Positions 37,473 through 45,990 are shown, numbered from the stretch's first letter. The stretch: 64,000 bases of DNA from Sporomusa acidovorans (GCF_900101845.1 NZ_FNAM01000006.1:93783-157782); one strand, 5' to 3'. The notes: generated from the sequence alone by a model not told the origin. Program-made: numbers and translations.

Positions 37473-38060
37473 TCACAATTCTTCCCAATTCCCATACTCC
37501 ATATATTTCGCCGTTTTATCAGCAACTTCTTTTCCATACAACTTTGCCACTACATAAAGTGACAATTCAATGCCCGCAGAAATCCCAGCAGAGGTTAGTA
37601 TCTTTCCATTATCAACAAATCTTGCTCTTTTTTTAATAACTGCTGTTGGAGCAATTTCTTGCATATCGGAGATCACTTCATGATGAGTAATTATATTTAA
37701 ATTGTCAAGCAGTCCCATTTTTCCAAGCAATCTTGTTCCAGAACAAATTGACATTGTAATTTGAGAATGATTATTTTGTTCTTTCAACCATTGCAATATC
37801 TCATCTTTATTCATTTCTGCTTTAGTTCCATTTCCACCGGGAACAATAAATACATCAATATGTGGATGATTTTTAAAATCGTAATCTGGTATAACTCGCA
37901 ATCCATTTACTGATCGAATATCCGCTCCATTCTCGGTAATAGTAAAGACATTAAATAATTGATAATTATTTAACTCTGTGGCAACTGAAAATACCTCATA
38001 AGGTCCGGCAAAATCTAGAAGTTCTATTCCATTGAAAAGAAAAATTCCGACATTTAGCAT
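37473..38060 (-). CDS. DJ-1/PfpI family protein (isonitrile hydratase-like)
   Basis: 195-aa class I glutamine amidotransferase-like protein. The nucleophile elbow Cys is in SICSGTRLLG (about 106) and the N-terminal Glu-containing segment is LLDFAGPYEVFSVA, as in isonitrile hydratase and related DJ-1 proteins. An AraC-type DNA-binding domain, often fused in this family, is absent. Substrate unknown. RBS AGGTGG before ATG; it ends just before the DUF362 fragment. Confidence 0.87.
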   Translation of the reverse strand: MLNVGIFLFNGIELLDFAGPYEVFSVATELNNYQLFNVFTITENGADIRSVNGLRVIPDYDFKNHPHIDVFIVPGGNGTKAEMNKDEILQWLKEQNNHSQITMSICSGTRLLGKMGLLDNLNIITHHEVISDMQEIAPTAVIKKRARFVDNGKILTSAGISAGIELSLYVVAKLYGKEVADKTAKYMEYGNWEEL

Positions 38061-38110
38061 AATATACCACCTATCTATTTACTTTTTTAGCATAAAAGAA
38101 GCAAGGGGAC

Positions 38111-38266
38111 GTTCGAAGCCACTGAAAAAGTACCTAGTTTTAATTTTTCTGGGGTCTAAAAGGTATATCGAAGCAAAAAACGACCGTTATATGCCGTTTA
38201 AATGACTCAAAAGCCTTTGCTTTGTTTATAAATTTTGGGGAACTGAGTTTTTCAGTAATTTCGAAC
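38111..38266. repeat. MITE-like repeat, copy 2
   Basis: About 156 bp matching copy 1 (35571-35724) along its length. Its terminal inverted repeats are more decayed on the right (TTTTTCAGTAATTTCGAAC against GTTCGAAGCCACTGAAAAA). It separates the DJ-1 gene from the nitroreductase fragment. Confidence 0.75.
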
Positions 38267-38304
38267 CTCCTCTTTGTGTCATTATTTTAAAATATCCACA
38301 ATTT

Positions 38305-38576
38305 TTACAACCAATTTATAATACTTTCGGCGAGATCCTTCCTTTTAGATTTACTATCTTTATTTGGGTATCCAACAGATATAACTGCCATAAGTTGCAA
38401 TTCATTGGGAATTCCTATTAATTTTTTGACTTTATCTTCATTCTTTAATATCTCGCCAATCCAGCAAGTTCCTAAACCAAGTTCATGTGCTGTGAGCAAC
38501 ATGTTTTGTATTGCTGCCCCGAATTCATTGCTTTCTCCCCCTATAAAAACGCAGTAGTGGTTCTCCCGTTTCCCTG
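38305..38576 (-). pseudogene. 3' fragment of a nitroreductase gene
   Basis: About 90 codons of the C-terminal half of a nitroreductase-family flavoenzyme: NEFGAAIQNMLLTAHELGLG, TCWIGEIL and ISVGYPN are FMN-binding and dimer-interface segments. Reading upstream the frame meets TAA at 38577-38579 with no start, and the N-terminal FMN-binding arginines are missing. A GGGACC-containing sequence lies at the break. Confidence 0.75.
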
Positions 38577-38769
38577 TTTAGGGTCCCCTCCTTTCATCTT
38601 ACCATGATTCACTATTTATTTGCTTCTCAATGATCACTTTAAGTGTTTCATTAAAATAAGTGCCTAGCAACTCGCTGACAAGGGGTGTCAAGGGGACTCG
38701 GATTCTTTACTCTTACATTGTAAAGTCATAATTGCCAGTTAATACTTTATTTACCAATAAAATATAAAA

Positions 38770-38800
38770 ATCCTGCAATAATGGATTTATTTTGCAGGAT
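38770..38800. repeat. ATCCTGCAA hairpin repeat, copy 1
   Basis: ATCCTGCAA / TTGCAGGAT arms (38770-38778 / 38792-38800) preceded by ATATAAAA. Two further copies lie at 43400 and 46000. Confidence 0.65.
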
Positions 38801-38948
38801 TCATCAATTGAAAGTGATAATCGGGGATATTTTTTTGAGAGCAAGGGGAATTCCGGTAATGAAGGTATTCGCCAATCCCCAACGCTAGATTAGCGTAGTA
38901 CCCAATTTCCCTTATTTTTTTTGCGTCGAATCATCAGTACCGTCCTCA

Positions 38949-39088
38949 CAAGTAAATATGGCTTTTGCCAATGCCTGGCGGTCCGAGAAACAGTAAGTTG
39001 AATACTTTTCCAACCAGCGCATATCCATAAGTTCCTGGATTTGACGCCGGGATGCTGAGGTTTGAAACTCGAAATCAAGATCTTCTAT
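38949..39088 (-). pseudogene. IstB (IS21 helper ATPase) remnant, frameshifted
   Basis: Two frames together read IEDLDFEFQTSASRRQIQEL...RWLEK and then FNLLFLGPPGIGKSHI, the segment just before and including the Walker A motif of IS21-type IstB. A stop precedes it, a frameshift splits it and a stop follows. No IstA or IS ends were found. It abuts the CotF-like gene cluster. Confidence 0.7.
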
Positions 39089-39093
39089 TTAGC

Positions 39094-39396
39094 TTAGCGG
39101 ATTGCATTTTGGGTCATATGAACGTCTTGAGATAGTTGCTGTTGTGGCGAAGCGTAAGGCTTATACCATTCCTTATGTATTAGCATATCTGAAAGTCTTT
39201 GATGCATTTGAACGGAAGATGTGAGTTGTTTAGCTAAAGTCGTTCTCACTTCTGGATTCGATATTTCAGTTACCATCATTGCAAGTGACGTAACCGCGAA
39301 TTTTGAATCTTTAAGCATGTCTGAGGCAATATCTTTGTCTCCAAGGGTAGCATTAGTAACATTGTTATCACCGAATAATTCGTCTAATAAACCCAT
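39094..39396 (-). CDS. CotF-like spore coat protein (second copy)
   Basis: 100-aa coat-F-domain protein. Its core SDMLKDSKFAVTSLA, TEISNPEVRTTLAKQL and LSDMLIHKEWYKPY parallels the 96-aa protein two genes upstream (DMLKDSKFGIISHA, LSDLLISKGWYNP). Coat F proteins are ferritin-like helical bundles found in spores. Last of four genes on the minus strand, RBS AGGAAGG. Downstream lies an IstB remnant. Confidence 0.82.
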   Translation of the reverse strand: MGLLDELFGDNNVTNATLGDKDIASDMLKDSKFAVTSLAMMVTEISNPEVRTTLAKQLTSSVQMHQRLSDMLIHKEWYKPYASPQQQLSQDVHMTQNAIR

Positions 39397-39410
39397 TTAT
39401 AACCACCTTC

Positions 39411-39617
39411 CTATTGAAGCCGATTGTGTTGTCCTTTGAAGTATAGCTGCTCAAGTTCAGTAAGAGCTGTAGTCTTAGTTTTCAAAGAATCATGCATAAA
39501 ATTTCTTAATTCTTCATCTTGGGCCATATTCATGCTTGCCTGAATTTTTTTTACACATACTACTTCGCTTCGAATTAACTCATGGAGTTCGAGGGCTTCA
39601 TGCGGTGCTAAACTCAT
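39411..39617 (-). CDS. Small CotF-associated helical protein (second copy)
   Basis: 68 aa, probably two helices: PHEALELHELIRSEVVCVKKIQ and a second Glu/Leu-rich helix. It is a paralogue of the 71-aa protein at 39942 (PHELLDLHELLSAEV). These look like half-length coat-F relatives. Start follows GGAGG. It is 14 bp upstream of the CotF-like gene, and the pair repeats the arrangement of the first pair. Confidence 0.78.
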   Translation of the reverse strand: MSLAPHEALELHELIRSEVVCVKKIQASMNMAQDEELRNFMHDSLKTKTTALTELEQLYFKGQHNRLQ

Positions 39618-39638
39618 TTTTGTGAAACCTCCTTCGAT

Positions 39639-39929
39639 CTATCTTGATTGACCAGTGGTGGCAGTAATCTGCTGAGCTCGAGAAAGATCAGCCTGAAGCT
39701 GTTGAGAAATATTAGTAGGATTGTACCAACCTTTACTTATCAGTAAATCTGATAATTGGAAATGTTCTTGAACACATTGATCAAGATTGGTAGCAAGCAT
39801 AGTCCGAAGTTCAGTGTTTGCTGCTTCAGTAGATAGTTTTGCATGGCTTATAATACCAAATTTTGAATCCTTAAGCATATCAAAAGCTATCGTCTGATCC
39901 TGTATATTTTGTTTTTGACTGCTTGGCAT
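39639..39929 (-). CDS. CotF-like spore coat protein (first copy)
   Basis: 96 aa with the coat-F core DMLKDSKFGIISHAKL, TELRTMLATNLDQCVQ and LSDLLISKGWYNP, followed by a Gln-rich tail. Expected to be a helical bundle in the spore coat. Second gene of the four-gene cluster; GGGG 8-9 nt before ATG. Its stop is 21 bp from the next start, which supports cotranscription during sporulation. Confidence 0.82.
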   Translation of the reverse strand: MPSSQKQNIQDQTIAFDMLKDSKFGIISHAKLSTEAANTELRTMLATNLDQCVQEHFQLSDLLISKGWYNPTNISQQLQADLSRAQQITATTGQSR

Positions 39930-39941
39930 TTTTATTTCCCC

Positions 39942-40157
39942 CTATTGCATTACTGTATCAGTAGCATTAGCAACTATTTGAGACATTTGGGCAATTCTGT
40001 TCTGCTTGGCAATTAAGCAAGTTTGCATGAATGACTTTAATTCATTATCGTTAACCATGCTTATTCTGGCTTGAAGTTTTTCGGCAGTGGTGACTTCTGC
40101 AGAGAGTAATTCGTGCAAATCCAGCAATTCATGAGGAGCAAAAGTATTTGGACGCAT
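39942..40157 (-). CDS. Small CotF-associated helical protein (first copy)
   Basis: 71 aa, helical, with APHELLDLHELLSAEVTTAEKL at the N terminus; paralogue of the 68-aa protein at 39411. First gene of the coat cluster, with GGAAGGGGG before ATG. The interval upstream (to 40412) is divergent toward the hydrogenase gene; I could not assign a sporulation-sigma promoter with confidence. Confidence 0.78.
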   Translation of the reverse strand: MRPNTFAPHELLDLHELLSAEVTTAEKLQARISMVNDNELKSFMQTCLIAKQNRIAQMSQIVANATDTVMQ

Positions 40158-40412
40158 GTTAAAGCACCCCCTTCCAGGGCTAGTGTAATCATTGTAACTA
40201 AAATGTATACATGGGAATTCTTGATATAGTGAGAATGTTCACTTATTGTTAGGCAAGAACTCTTAATGTTGATTTAATGCGAATAAACATTAATAAAGTT
40301 AAAGATACAGATTCTACCTTGTATTAATCAATTTTATCAGAAAAATAATAGTAATATATATAGTTGATACTTCTTGGATAAAGATAAAGGATAATCAAGG
40401 GGGCGTAGTATA

Positions 40413-42158
40413 GTGGAGTATGTGAATATAACGATTGACGGACAACAAGTACAAATGCCGCAAGGGACAACTGTTTTAGAAGCCGCAAGAAGTATTGGTG
40501 TAAAGATTCCTACTTTATGCTACCATCCCGAGTACAAACCGGAAGGCTCTTGCCGAATATGTTTAGTTGAGGTCGTAGGTGCAAGAAGTCTGGTAGCTTC
40601 TTGCGTTTTTCCCGTAAGCGAAGGGATGGTTGTTAATACTAATACAACCGATGTACGTGAAGCCCGTAGAGCAGTAGTTGAGTTGTTGCTGGCTAACCAT
40701 CCGGAGGATTGCCTCTCTTGCCAACGAAACTTACATTGCGAGCTACAAAAAATTGCGGCTGATTGTGGTATCAGAAAAATTAGATTTGAAGGAGAAAAGA
40801 AGGATTATCCGGTTGATAACGATAATCCTGCGCTAGTTCGAAATCAAAATAAGTGCATTCTCTGCGGAAGATGTATCCGTGCTTGTAGCGAACTTCAGGG
40901 AGTTAACGTATATACCTTTGCCAATAGAGGCTTTAATACTACCGTATCGCCCGCTTTTAATGTTGGTCTGCATAATGCAGCCTGTACCTTTTGTGGACAA
41001 TGCGCTAATGTGTGTCCGACTGCTGCTATTGTTGAGAAAGATGATACTAAAGAGGTGTGGGAGGCGCTTCACAATCCAACGAAACATGTTGTTGTACAGA
41101 CCGCGCCGGCAGTTCGGGTTGCTTTAGGTGAAGACTTTGGGTTACCAAGTGGTCGTATTGTAACTGGCCAAATGGTTGCGGCTTTAAGACGTATTGGTTT
41201 TGATAAGATATTTGATACTGGTTTTACAGCCGATGTGACCATTATGGAAGAGGGTTCTGAATTTATTGAGCGGCTGACTAAGGGTGGAACACTACCGATG
41301 ATTACTTCATGCAGCCCTGGCTGGATTAATTTCGTCGAACTTATGTATCCAGACTTACTCGATCATTTATCGACAACAAAATCACCACAACAGATATTTG
41401 GTGTGCTTGTTAAAACCTATTATGCTGAAAAATTTAAAATCGATCCTCAAGATATAGTGTCTGTATCAGTAATGCCATGTACCGCCAAAAAGGTAGAGGC
41501 CCGTCGGGAAGAAATGAAATCCAGCGGATACCAGGATGTTGATTACGTACTTACAACGCGTGAAATAGCCCGGATGATCAAAGAGGCTGGAGTTGATTTT
41601 GGTAACTTAAAATCAGAAGAATTTGATGCTCCTTTAGGTATTTCTACCGGTGCGGCTGTAATATTTGGTACTACTGGTGGCGTGATGGAGGCAGCTCTAA
41701 GGACGGTATCCGAGGTAATGACAGGTAAAACGTTAGATTGTCTTGAGTTCCACAATGTACGGGGGCTTACAGGTATGAAGGAAGCTGAAGTTACCATTGG
41801 TGAGAATAAGATAAAAGTTGCTGTTGCTCATACGTTGGCTAACGCACGAATCATTATGGAAAATATACGTAAGCGAGAAAGCGATTATCATTTTATTGAG
41901 GTTATGGCTTGTCCTGGAGGTTGCATTGGGGGTGGAGGGCAGCCATTGTCTACATCACCTGATATTCGCAAACAACGGGCGGAGGCTATTTATGAATGCG
42001 ATAAGTCCGCGGCTATTCGAAAAGCCCACGAAAATCCGGCAGTTCAGGAACTGTATGCTACCTGGTTAGGAAAACCGTTAGGTGAAAAATCACATCATCT
42101 ATTGCATACGCATTATCATGCACAAAAACGTAATTATTTAAAAATGAAAAAAGATTAA
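40413..42158 (+). CDS. hydA: [FeFe] hydrogenase, monomeric M3-type
   Basis: 581 aa. Domain order: plant-type [2Fe-2S] (1-78; CYHPEYKPEGSCRICLV), His-Cys3 cluster (HPEDCLSCQRNLHC), two [4Fe-4S] (CILCGRCIRAC; CTFCGQCANVCP) and the H-cluster domain with L1 TSCSPGW, L2 MPCTAKK and L3 MACPGGCIGGGGQP, all intact. It oxidises or evolves H2, with ferredoxin or NAD(P)H through partners. No HydB/HydC genes adjoin, and maturases HydEFG are not in the window. GTG start 9 nt after AAGGGGG. The C-terminal tail is His/Lys-rich. Confidence 0.95.
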   Translation: MEYVNITIDGQQVQMPQGTTVLEAARSIGVKIPTLCYHPEYKPEGSCRICLVEVVGARSLVASCVFPVSEGMVVNTNTTDVREARRAVVELLLANHPEDCLSCQRNLHCELQKIAADCGIRKIRFEGEKKDYPVDNDNPALVRNQNKCILCGRCIRACSELQGVNVYTFANRGFNTTVSPAFNVGLHNAACTFCGQCANVCPTAAIVEKDDTKEVWEALHNPTKHVVVQTAPAVRVALGEDFGLPSGRIVTGQMVAALRRIGFDKIFDTGFTADVTIMEEGSEFIERLTKGGTLPMITSCSPGWINFVELMYPDLLDHLSTTKSPQQIFGVLVKTYYAEKFKIDPQDIVSVSVMPCTAKKVEARREEMKSSGYQDVDYVLTTREIARMIKEAGVDFGNLKSEEFDAPLGISTGAAVIFGTTGGVMEAALRTVSEVMTGKTLDCLEFHNVRGLTGMKEAEVTIGENKIKVAVAHTLANARIIMENIRKRESDYHFIEVMACPGGCIGGGGQPLSTSPDIRKQRAEAIYECDKSAAIRKAHENPAVQELYATWLGKPLGEKSHHLLHTHYHAQKRNYLKMKKD

Positions 42159-42275
42159 ATTTCAGATAAATATCCAAATATTCTTCTTCCCATTCAACGG
42201 CAAAATATTTTAATGTGTTATATAAACGATAATTATGTATACGAGTCTTCCGAGTCTTTAATTCAGTTACCTTTG

Positions 42276-42780
42276 TTATAAAATTTTTTCCTCCCTTTTG
42301 TATTCTGATAATAAATATGCCTTTTCCAATATTACTACCTCGTGTGCCCCTTGCGGCTTTTCCAGCGTTAATTCCAGCCGTGAAACGGAATTGTCACGCA
42401 TGACGCTGCGCCAGTAAACTCCTGTTTTTTCAGAAGTTTTTATACCATTAATTGTGATAATTTTATCTCCCACATGAATATGTGCCCAATCGGCAGGTGA
42501 TCCCTCCCACACGCCAGTAACAACAAAAATCCCCTGCTCATTTTGCTCCATTCCTAAACCTAGACTATATTCATCTTTAGGTAATTCAATCTTTCCATTA
42601 GGAACTAACCATGATTTTTCCTCCGGATAATCAAGAACTACCGTAAATTGTGATAAAAAGTCGTGACCCACTACGGGCGTTTCCGATGAAGTAACAACCG
42701 CCTCTTTAAAATCGTAATTTCCAACTGTAACATGCGCCAGCGCTACAATATTCTTTGCAGCATTTATCAACATACTCTGC
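42276..42780 (-). pseudogene. 3' fragment of an aspartyl-protease/PDZ gene
   Basis: About 165 codons: the end of a retropepsin-like domain (VVGHDFLSQFTVVLDYPEE) and a PDZ domain (GVWEGSPADWAHIHVGDKIITING). The N-terminal half with the first catalytic Asp is missing. The open frame continues upstream to 42851 but there it overlaps, out of frame, the GrpB gene. The junction is near 42780, where GrpB homology ends, so an insertion or deletion joined the two. Confidence 0.7.
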
Positions 42781-43332
42781 TTTTGCCATTTGGGTATATT
42801 GCAAAATAAAATCCGACTTAGCTGCTGTATATCCATCCCGATCGTGCTCATATTTTTCTAACAATCTTAATTTTAGCTGACCATATTGATCGGCAACTTC
42901 TTTATGCTCCATAAGATAGTCCCTGAAATACAATTCACCCCAGTTATCATAATAACGGACATGTAAATGATATACCTTTTCTGCAAATCCCTCTTTGGTA
43001 TATCCTTTATTAAATATTCGTTTCATACATGGATTGTCAGTAGATGACATCAATATCCAATCATTATGTGATAGAATATCTGTTAATTTTTCAATATTAG
43101 TTGCATTATCTATTTCCAATAAAATATCCACTGTTGGCTTAGCAATTAATCCTTCAACCGCAGTACTTCCTATATGGTTAATGCGAATTATATCTTGTTC
43201 ATCAATACAGTTTAGCAGCCGCTGTTTCTCAATTTCATACCAATTTTTGTATTCTTTATTATGCTCTTTTAAGATTATAGGAAATAGCTCCCACAACTCT
43301 ACCAATGTCATGTCCGACAATTCTTTCCCCAT
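42706..43332 (-). CDS. GrpB-family nucleotidyltransferase-like protein
   Basis: 209 aa from ATG 43332 (AAGGAA 10 nt upstream). The conserved GrpB segment is HIGSTAVEGLIAKPTVDILLEI, with later HLHVRYYDNWGE and FRDYLMEHKEVADQY; the family has a nucleotidyltransferase fold and an unknown physiological role. The last 20 or so codons (from about 42775) read into the neighbouring protease remnant in another frame and are probably not native. The core looks intact. Confidence 0.82.
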   Translation of the reverse strand: MGKELSDMTLVELWELFPIILKEHNKEYKNWYEIEKQRLLNCIDEQDIIRINHIGSTAVEGLIAKPTVDILLEIDNATNIEKLTDILSHNDWILMSSTDNPCMKRIFNKGYTKEGFAEKVYHLHVRYYDNWGELYFRDYLMEHKEVADQYGQLKLRLLEKYEHDRDGYTAAKSDFILQYTQMAKAEYVDKCCKEYCSAGACYSWKLRF

Positions 43333-43390
43333 ATAGTTATCTTTCCTTTGTATCATCATAATTACCGTTATTATTTTATTTATCATTGCA

Positions 43391-43427
43391 ACATAAAAAA
43401 TCCTGCAATAATGAATTATTTTGCAGG
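43391..43427. repeat. ATCCTGCAA hairpin repeat, copy 2
   Basis: ACATAAAAAATCCTGCAA followed by TTGCAGGGAT; same layout as copies at 38770 and 46000. Beyond the hairpin, CATGAAAACAATCGGT resembles the flank of copy 1 (GAAAGTGATAATCGGG), so the repeat may be longer than the stem. Confidence 0.6.
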
Positions 43428-43497
43428 GATGTCAATAAAGCATGAAAACAATCGGTATTATGTGCCTTTGCTGTATAACTGACTTTTTGTCTGCGCA

Positions 43498-44061
43498 TTA
43501 AGGGCAATATAACGCTTTCAATTTATTATATTCGTCTTTTAGGATACCCATAAAAATAGTATCTGTATAATGACCGTTAATATAAAAGGCTTGCCTGGAA
43601 CGCCCTTCCTCTACAAAACCACAATTCAAATAACACTTATATGCTCGTTTATTATAATCGTGCAAATGTAATTCCAATTTGTTTAAATTTAATCTATCAA
43701 ATACAAAATTTTGCAACAGCTTAATGGCTTCGGTTCCAAACCCTTTCCCTAGCAAATCTTTTTTACCAATAACAATACCCATTTCAGCAATACGGTTTTT
43801 CCAATCAATTCTAATAATATCTATCTGACCGATAAATTTCTCTGTCTGTCTATCAGCAATAACAAAATGCTTTTGCGTTTCTGACTCGCCTTCAAGAACC
43901 GTATGCAAAAATCTTTCTGTCTCATTTAAAGAATGAGCATGCAAGAATATATCGGACAAATTATCAACGATTTCCGGATCATTAACCCATTCACGCATGC
44001 AAGCCAAATCCTCTTTTTTATATTCCCGCAGCATTATCCTGGAACCGAATATTCTTGGCAT
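43498..44061 (-). CDS. GNAT N-acetyltransferase, RimJ/RimL type
   Basis: 187 aa. Typical opening SRIMLREYKKEDL, an acetyl-CoA-binding loop GKKDLLGKGFGTEAIKLL (Q/RxxGxG/A pattern: LGKGFG) and the C-terminal NCGFVEEGRSRQAFYINGHY, as in RimL/SpeG-like enzymes that acetylate N-terminal amines or small amines. Substrate unknown. GGGGGG stretch upstream of ATG. Single gene in the accessory stretch. Confidence 0.88.
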   Translation of the reverse strand: MPRIFGSRIMLREYKKEDLACMREWVNDPEIVDNLSDIFLHAHSLNETERFLHTVLEGESETQKHFVIADRQTEKFIGQIDIIRIDWKNRIAEMGIVIGKKDLLGKGFGTEAIKLLQNFVFDRLNLNKLELHLHDYNKRAYKCYLNCGFVEEGRSRQAFYINGHYTDTIFMGILKDEYNKLKALYCP

Positions 44062-44324
44062 AAGAAGCGCCCCCCTTTTTCATATTTTGGAAAATGAAAT
44101 TAATGATCATTATATCACTACAAAAATTAGTACGTCAAATTAGTTTAATCGCTTCGCATAGCGTGTTCCGCAGGGGACGTTTTTCTATTTAATTTTGCTG
44201 ATAGAAATAGTTATCTGGTAATTTCCGAATGCCAAAACTGAATCTAAAAAATAATTCAAATCCTCTTGAGATTTGACCTGGACTTTTAGCAGATATCAGC
44301 CTTCGCCGCTGATTCGGTTAGCTT
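44062..44324. other. Non-coding stretch with a GGGGACG repeat-like sequence
   Basis: AT-rich and without a supported gene. GCAGGGGACG at 44171-44180 resembles the GGGAC core of the palindromes found elsewhere in the window. Confidence 0.4.
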
Positions 44325-44733
44325 CTACCACTGCTTCGGTATTATGTAAAAATGTCCAATGTTTTTATTTTGTGTAAAAATAGGTTGCCGAAAATGAATA
44401 TGAAGTTGCTTCCCCACGTCAGTTTTACCCAACAGGTTCGATAGATCATCCGTTTCTTTCTCCATATAAGTAAACGAGGTGTCAATTGATTCGTATAAAA
44501 CAACCGCGCCGTCAAGGAAACGATATCTGAATTCCTCAATTTCATTCGCGCATTTCGTAACTGCATAGATAAACGCCATAGTAAAGAACCAATTTCTTTC
44601 CTTAACCAGCTTTTTAAAGCGCGTCACGTCAAGTTCAAAGCTGACACAATATTGAGGCTGTACCGCATTCCTATATATCTGGCAATACTCTTTTCCATGT
44701 TTCTAAATCTATGACATTGTACTTGTTTCCCAT
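44325..44733 (-). pseudogene. Chloramphenicol acetyltransferase (CatA-type) pseudogene
   Basis: ATG at 44733 with AAGGAAGG upstream starts MGNKYNVIDLETWKR, then a frameshift near 44670. The next frame reads QPQYCVSFELDVTRFKKLVKERN, FFTMAFIYAVTKCANEI, EFRYRF and YESIDTSFTYMEKETDDL, matching the first half of CAT. The catalytic HHxxxDG region is absent, so the gene is both frameshifted and truncated and cannot give resistance. Confidence 0.8.
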
Positions 44734-44782
44734 AAACGCACCTTCCTTGATTATATCTTCTAGGAGGACTCAGCGGAAAGAG

Positions 44783-44809
44783 GGAAGCAAAGGGACATTT
44801 TTTGCTTCC
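44783..44809. repeat. GGGAC-loop palindrome
   Basis: GGAAGCAAA / TTTGCTTCC stem (44783-44791 / 44801-44809) with GGGACATTT in the loop; placed between the CAT pseudogene and the sirtuin gene, where it could also stop sirtuin transcription. Confidence 0.55.
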
Positions 44810-44837
44810 TATATCCGCATCTGACATCACAATACCT

Positions 44838-45560
44838 TCATTCTATAGAAATTTGCCCCAGTACCTCGCCGACGCTGGCCTGAATTAAAAGATTAGCTCT
44901 CGCATCAGTAGCGGTTGACGCCCGGTTAATTAGAGTTAAATTATTGCCGCGATAATAATCAATTAGTCCGGCAGCAGGATAAACTACTAAGGAAGTTCCT
45001 GCAACAATCAGTACGTCGGCTTTTGCTATAAATGATCTAGCCCGCTGCATGGTGTCCCAATCCAACCCCTCTTCATATAAAACCACATCAGGTTTTACTT
45101 CGCCGCCGCAGGAACAAGTTGGAATTCCTGAGCTTTGCAATATAAATTTTTCATCAAAAAAAGCGTGGCAGCGTCTGCAATAATTTCTCTTTACGGAACC
45201 GTGAAGTTCTAACACGGTCTTACTTCCCGCCATTTGATGTAATCCATCAATATTTTGCGTTATCACTGCTTTCAATTTACCCGCCTGTTCCAGTTCGGCC
45301 AGCTTATAATGGGCCTTATTCGGTTTGGCTTTAGAAAAAATCATCTTATCGCGGTAAAAATCAAAAAATTCGGCTGTGTGCTCAACATAAAATGTATGGC
45401 TCAGCATCACTTCCGGCGGATACTGATAATGTTGATTGTATAGCCCATCAACACTCCGGAAATCAGGGATTCCACTTTCAGTCGATACCCCCGCCCCACC
45501 GAAAAATACGATATTATCGGTGTTTGCAATAATTTTTTGTAACTGTTCGATCTGATTCAT
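44838..45560 (-). CDS. cobB: Sir2-family NAD-dependent protein deacylase
   Basis: 240 aa. Rossmann motif GGAGVSTESGIPDFRS, TQNIDGLH, the catalytic His in LELHGSV, and a structural zinc site CRRCHAFF...CSCGG. Removes acetyl or other acyl groups from lysines using NAD+. ATG at 45560 has GGAAGGG 5 nt upstream. Followed downstream by a palindrome; 33 bp behind the TfoX-C gene on the same strand, so the two may form one transcript. Confidence 0.92.
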   Translation of the reverse strand: MNQIEQLQKIIANTDNIVFFGGAGVSTESGIPDFRSVDGLYNQHYQYPPEVMLSHTFYVEHTAEFFDFYRDKMIFSKAKPNKAHYKLAELEQAGKLKAVITQNIDGLHQMAGSKTVLELHGSVKRNYCRRCHAFFDEKFILQSSGIPTCSCGGEVKPDVVLYEEGLDWDTMQRARSFIAKADVLIVAGTSLVVYPAAGLIDYYRGNNLTLINRASTATDARANLLIQASVGEVLGQISIE

Positions 45561-45593
45561 TTTCACCCTTCCTTTCCAATACATAAGATACTG

Positions 45594-45857
45594 CTAGGAA
45601 TGGTACTGTGTATTAAAGAATGTTTTTAATTCCTGTTTAGTATCAGGAGATAGATGCTTATCCGGGATGCCAAGAATAGCGCCCTGTATTCCGTACAACA
45701 TGTGCAGGCAGGCGCCGGGATCACGTTGGAGACGGATACGTTGAAATGCCTCCTTCGCGCCAATAGCTCTAAGCTGCTCCGGCGTCTCAATGCCGACAGC
45801 CACCAGATTTGCTTCTAGCACCTTGCCTATGTTGGGCAGTGTGGTCAATTTGCTCAT
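45594..45857 (-). CDS. TfoX C-terminal domain protein
   Basis: 87 aa made only of a TfoX-C (helix-hairpin-helix) domain: LTTLPNIGKVLEANLVAVGIETPEQLRAIG, quoted in part as LPNIGKVLEANL. Free-standing TfoX-C proteins occur widely in Firmicutes with unknown role; the domain often contacts nucleic acid. RBS GAGAGG before ATG. Immediately upstream of the sirtuin gene. Confidence 0.85.
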   Translation of the reverse strand: MSKLTTLPNIGKVLEANLVAVGIETPEQLRAIGAKEAFQRIRLQRDPGACLHMLYGIQGAILGIPDKHLSPDTKQELKTFFNTQYHS

Positions 45858-45906
45858 ACCAACACCTCTCTTTTAATCCAGTTCGTTTTTTCTCAAAGAC
45901 TTTTAA

Positions 45907-45940
45907 GTCAAATGTGGGATTATCCTTTCCCGCATTTGAC
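45907..45940 (-). terminator. Hairpin between the NCS2 permease and the TfoX-C gene
   Basis: 13-bp stem GTCAAATGTGGGA / TCCCGCATTTGAC with one G-U pair, inside outer AAAGAC / GTCTTT arms. Only a weak T run on the minus strand. Confidence 0.45.
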
Positions 45941-45990
45941 GTCTTTAACGCCGTCTACAATTTATTATTTAAGTACCTATTCCCACAAAA

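Noticed and set aside
38890..39078. 62-codon open frame on the minus strand
   Set aside because: It is an out-of-frame reading of the IstB remnant; the other two frames carry the real similarity.
44624..44830. 68-codon open frame on the minus strand
   Set aside because: It runs through the GGGAC palindrome and reads the 5' part of the CAT pseudogene in the wrong frame.
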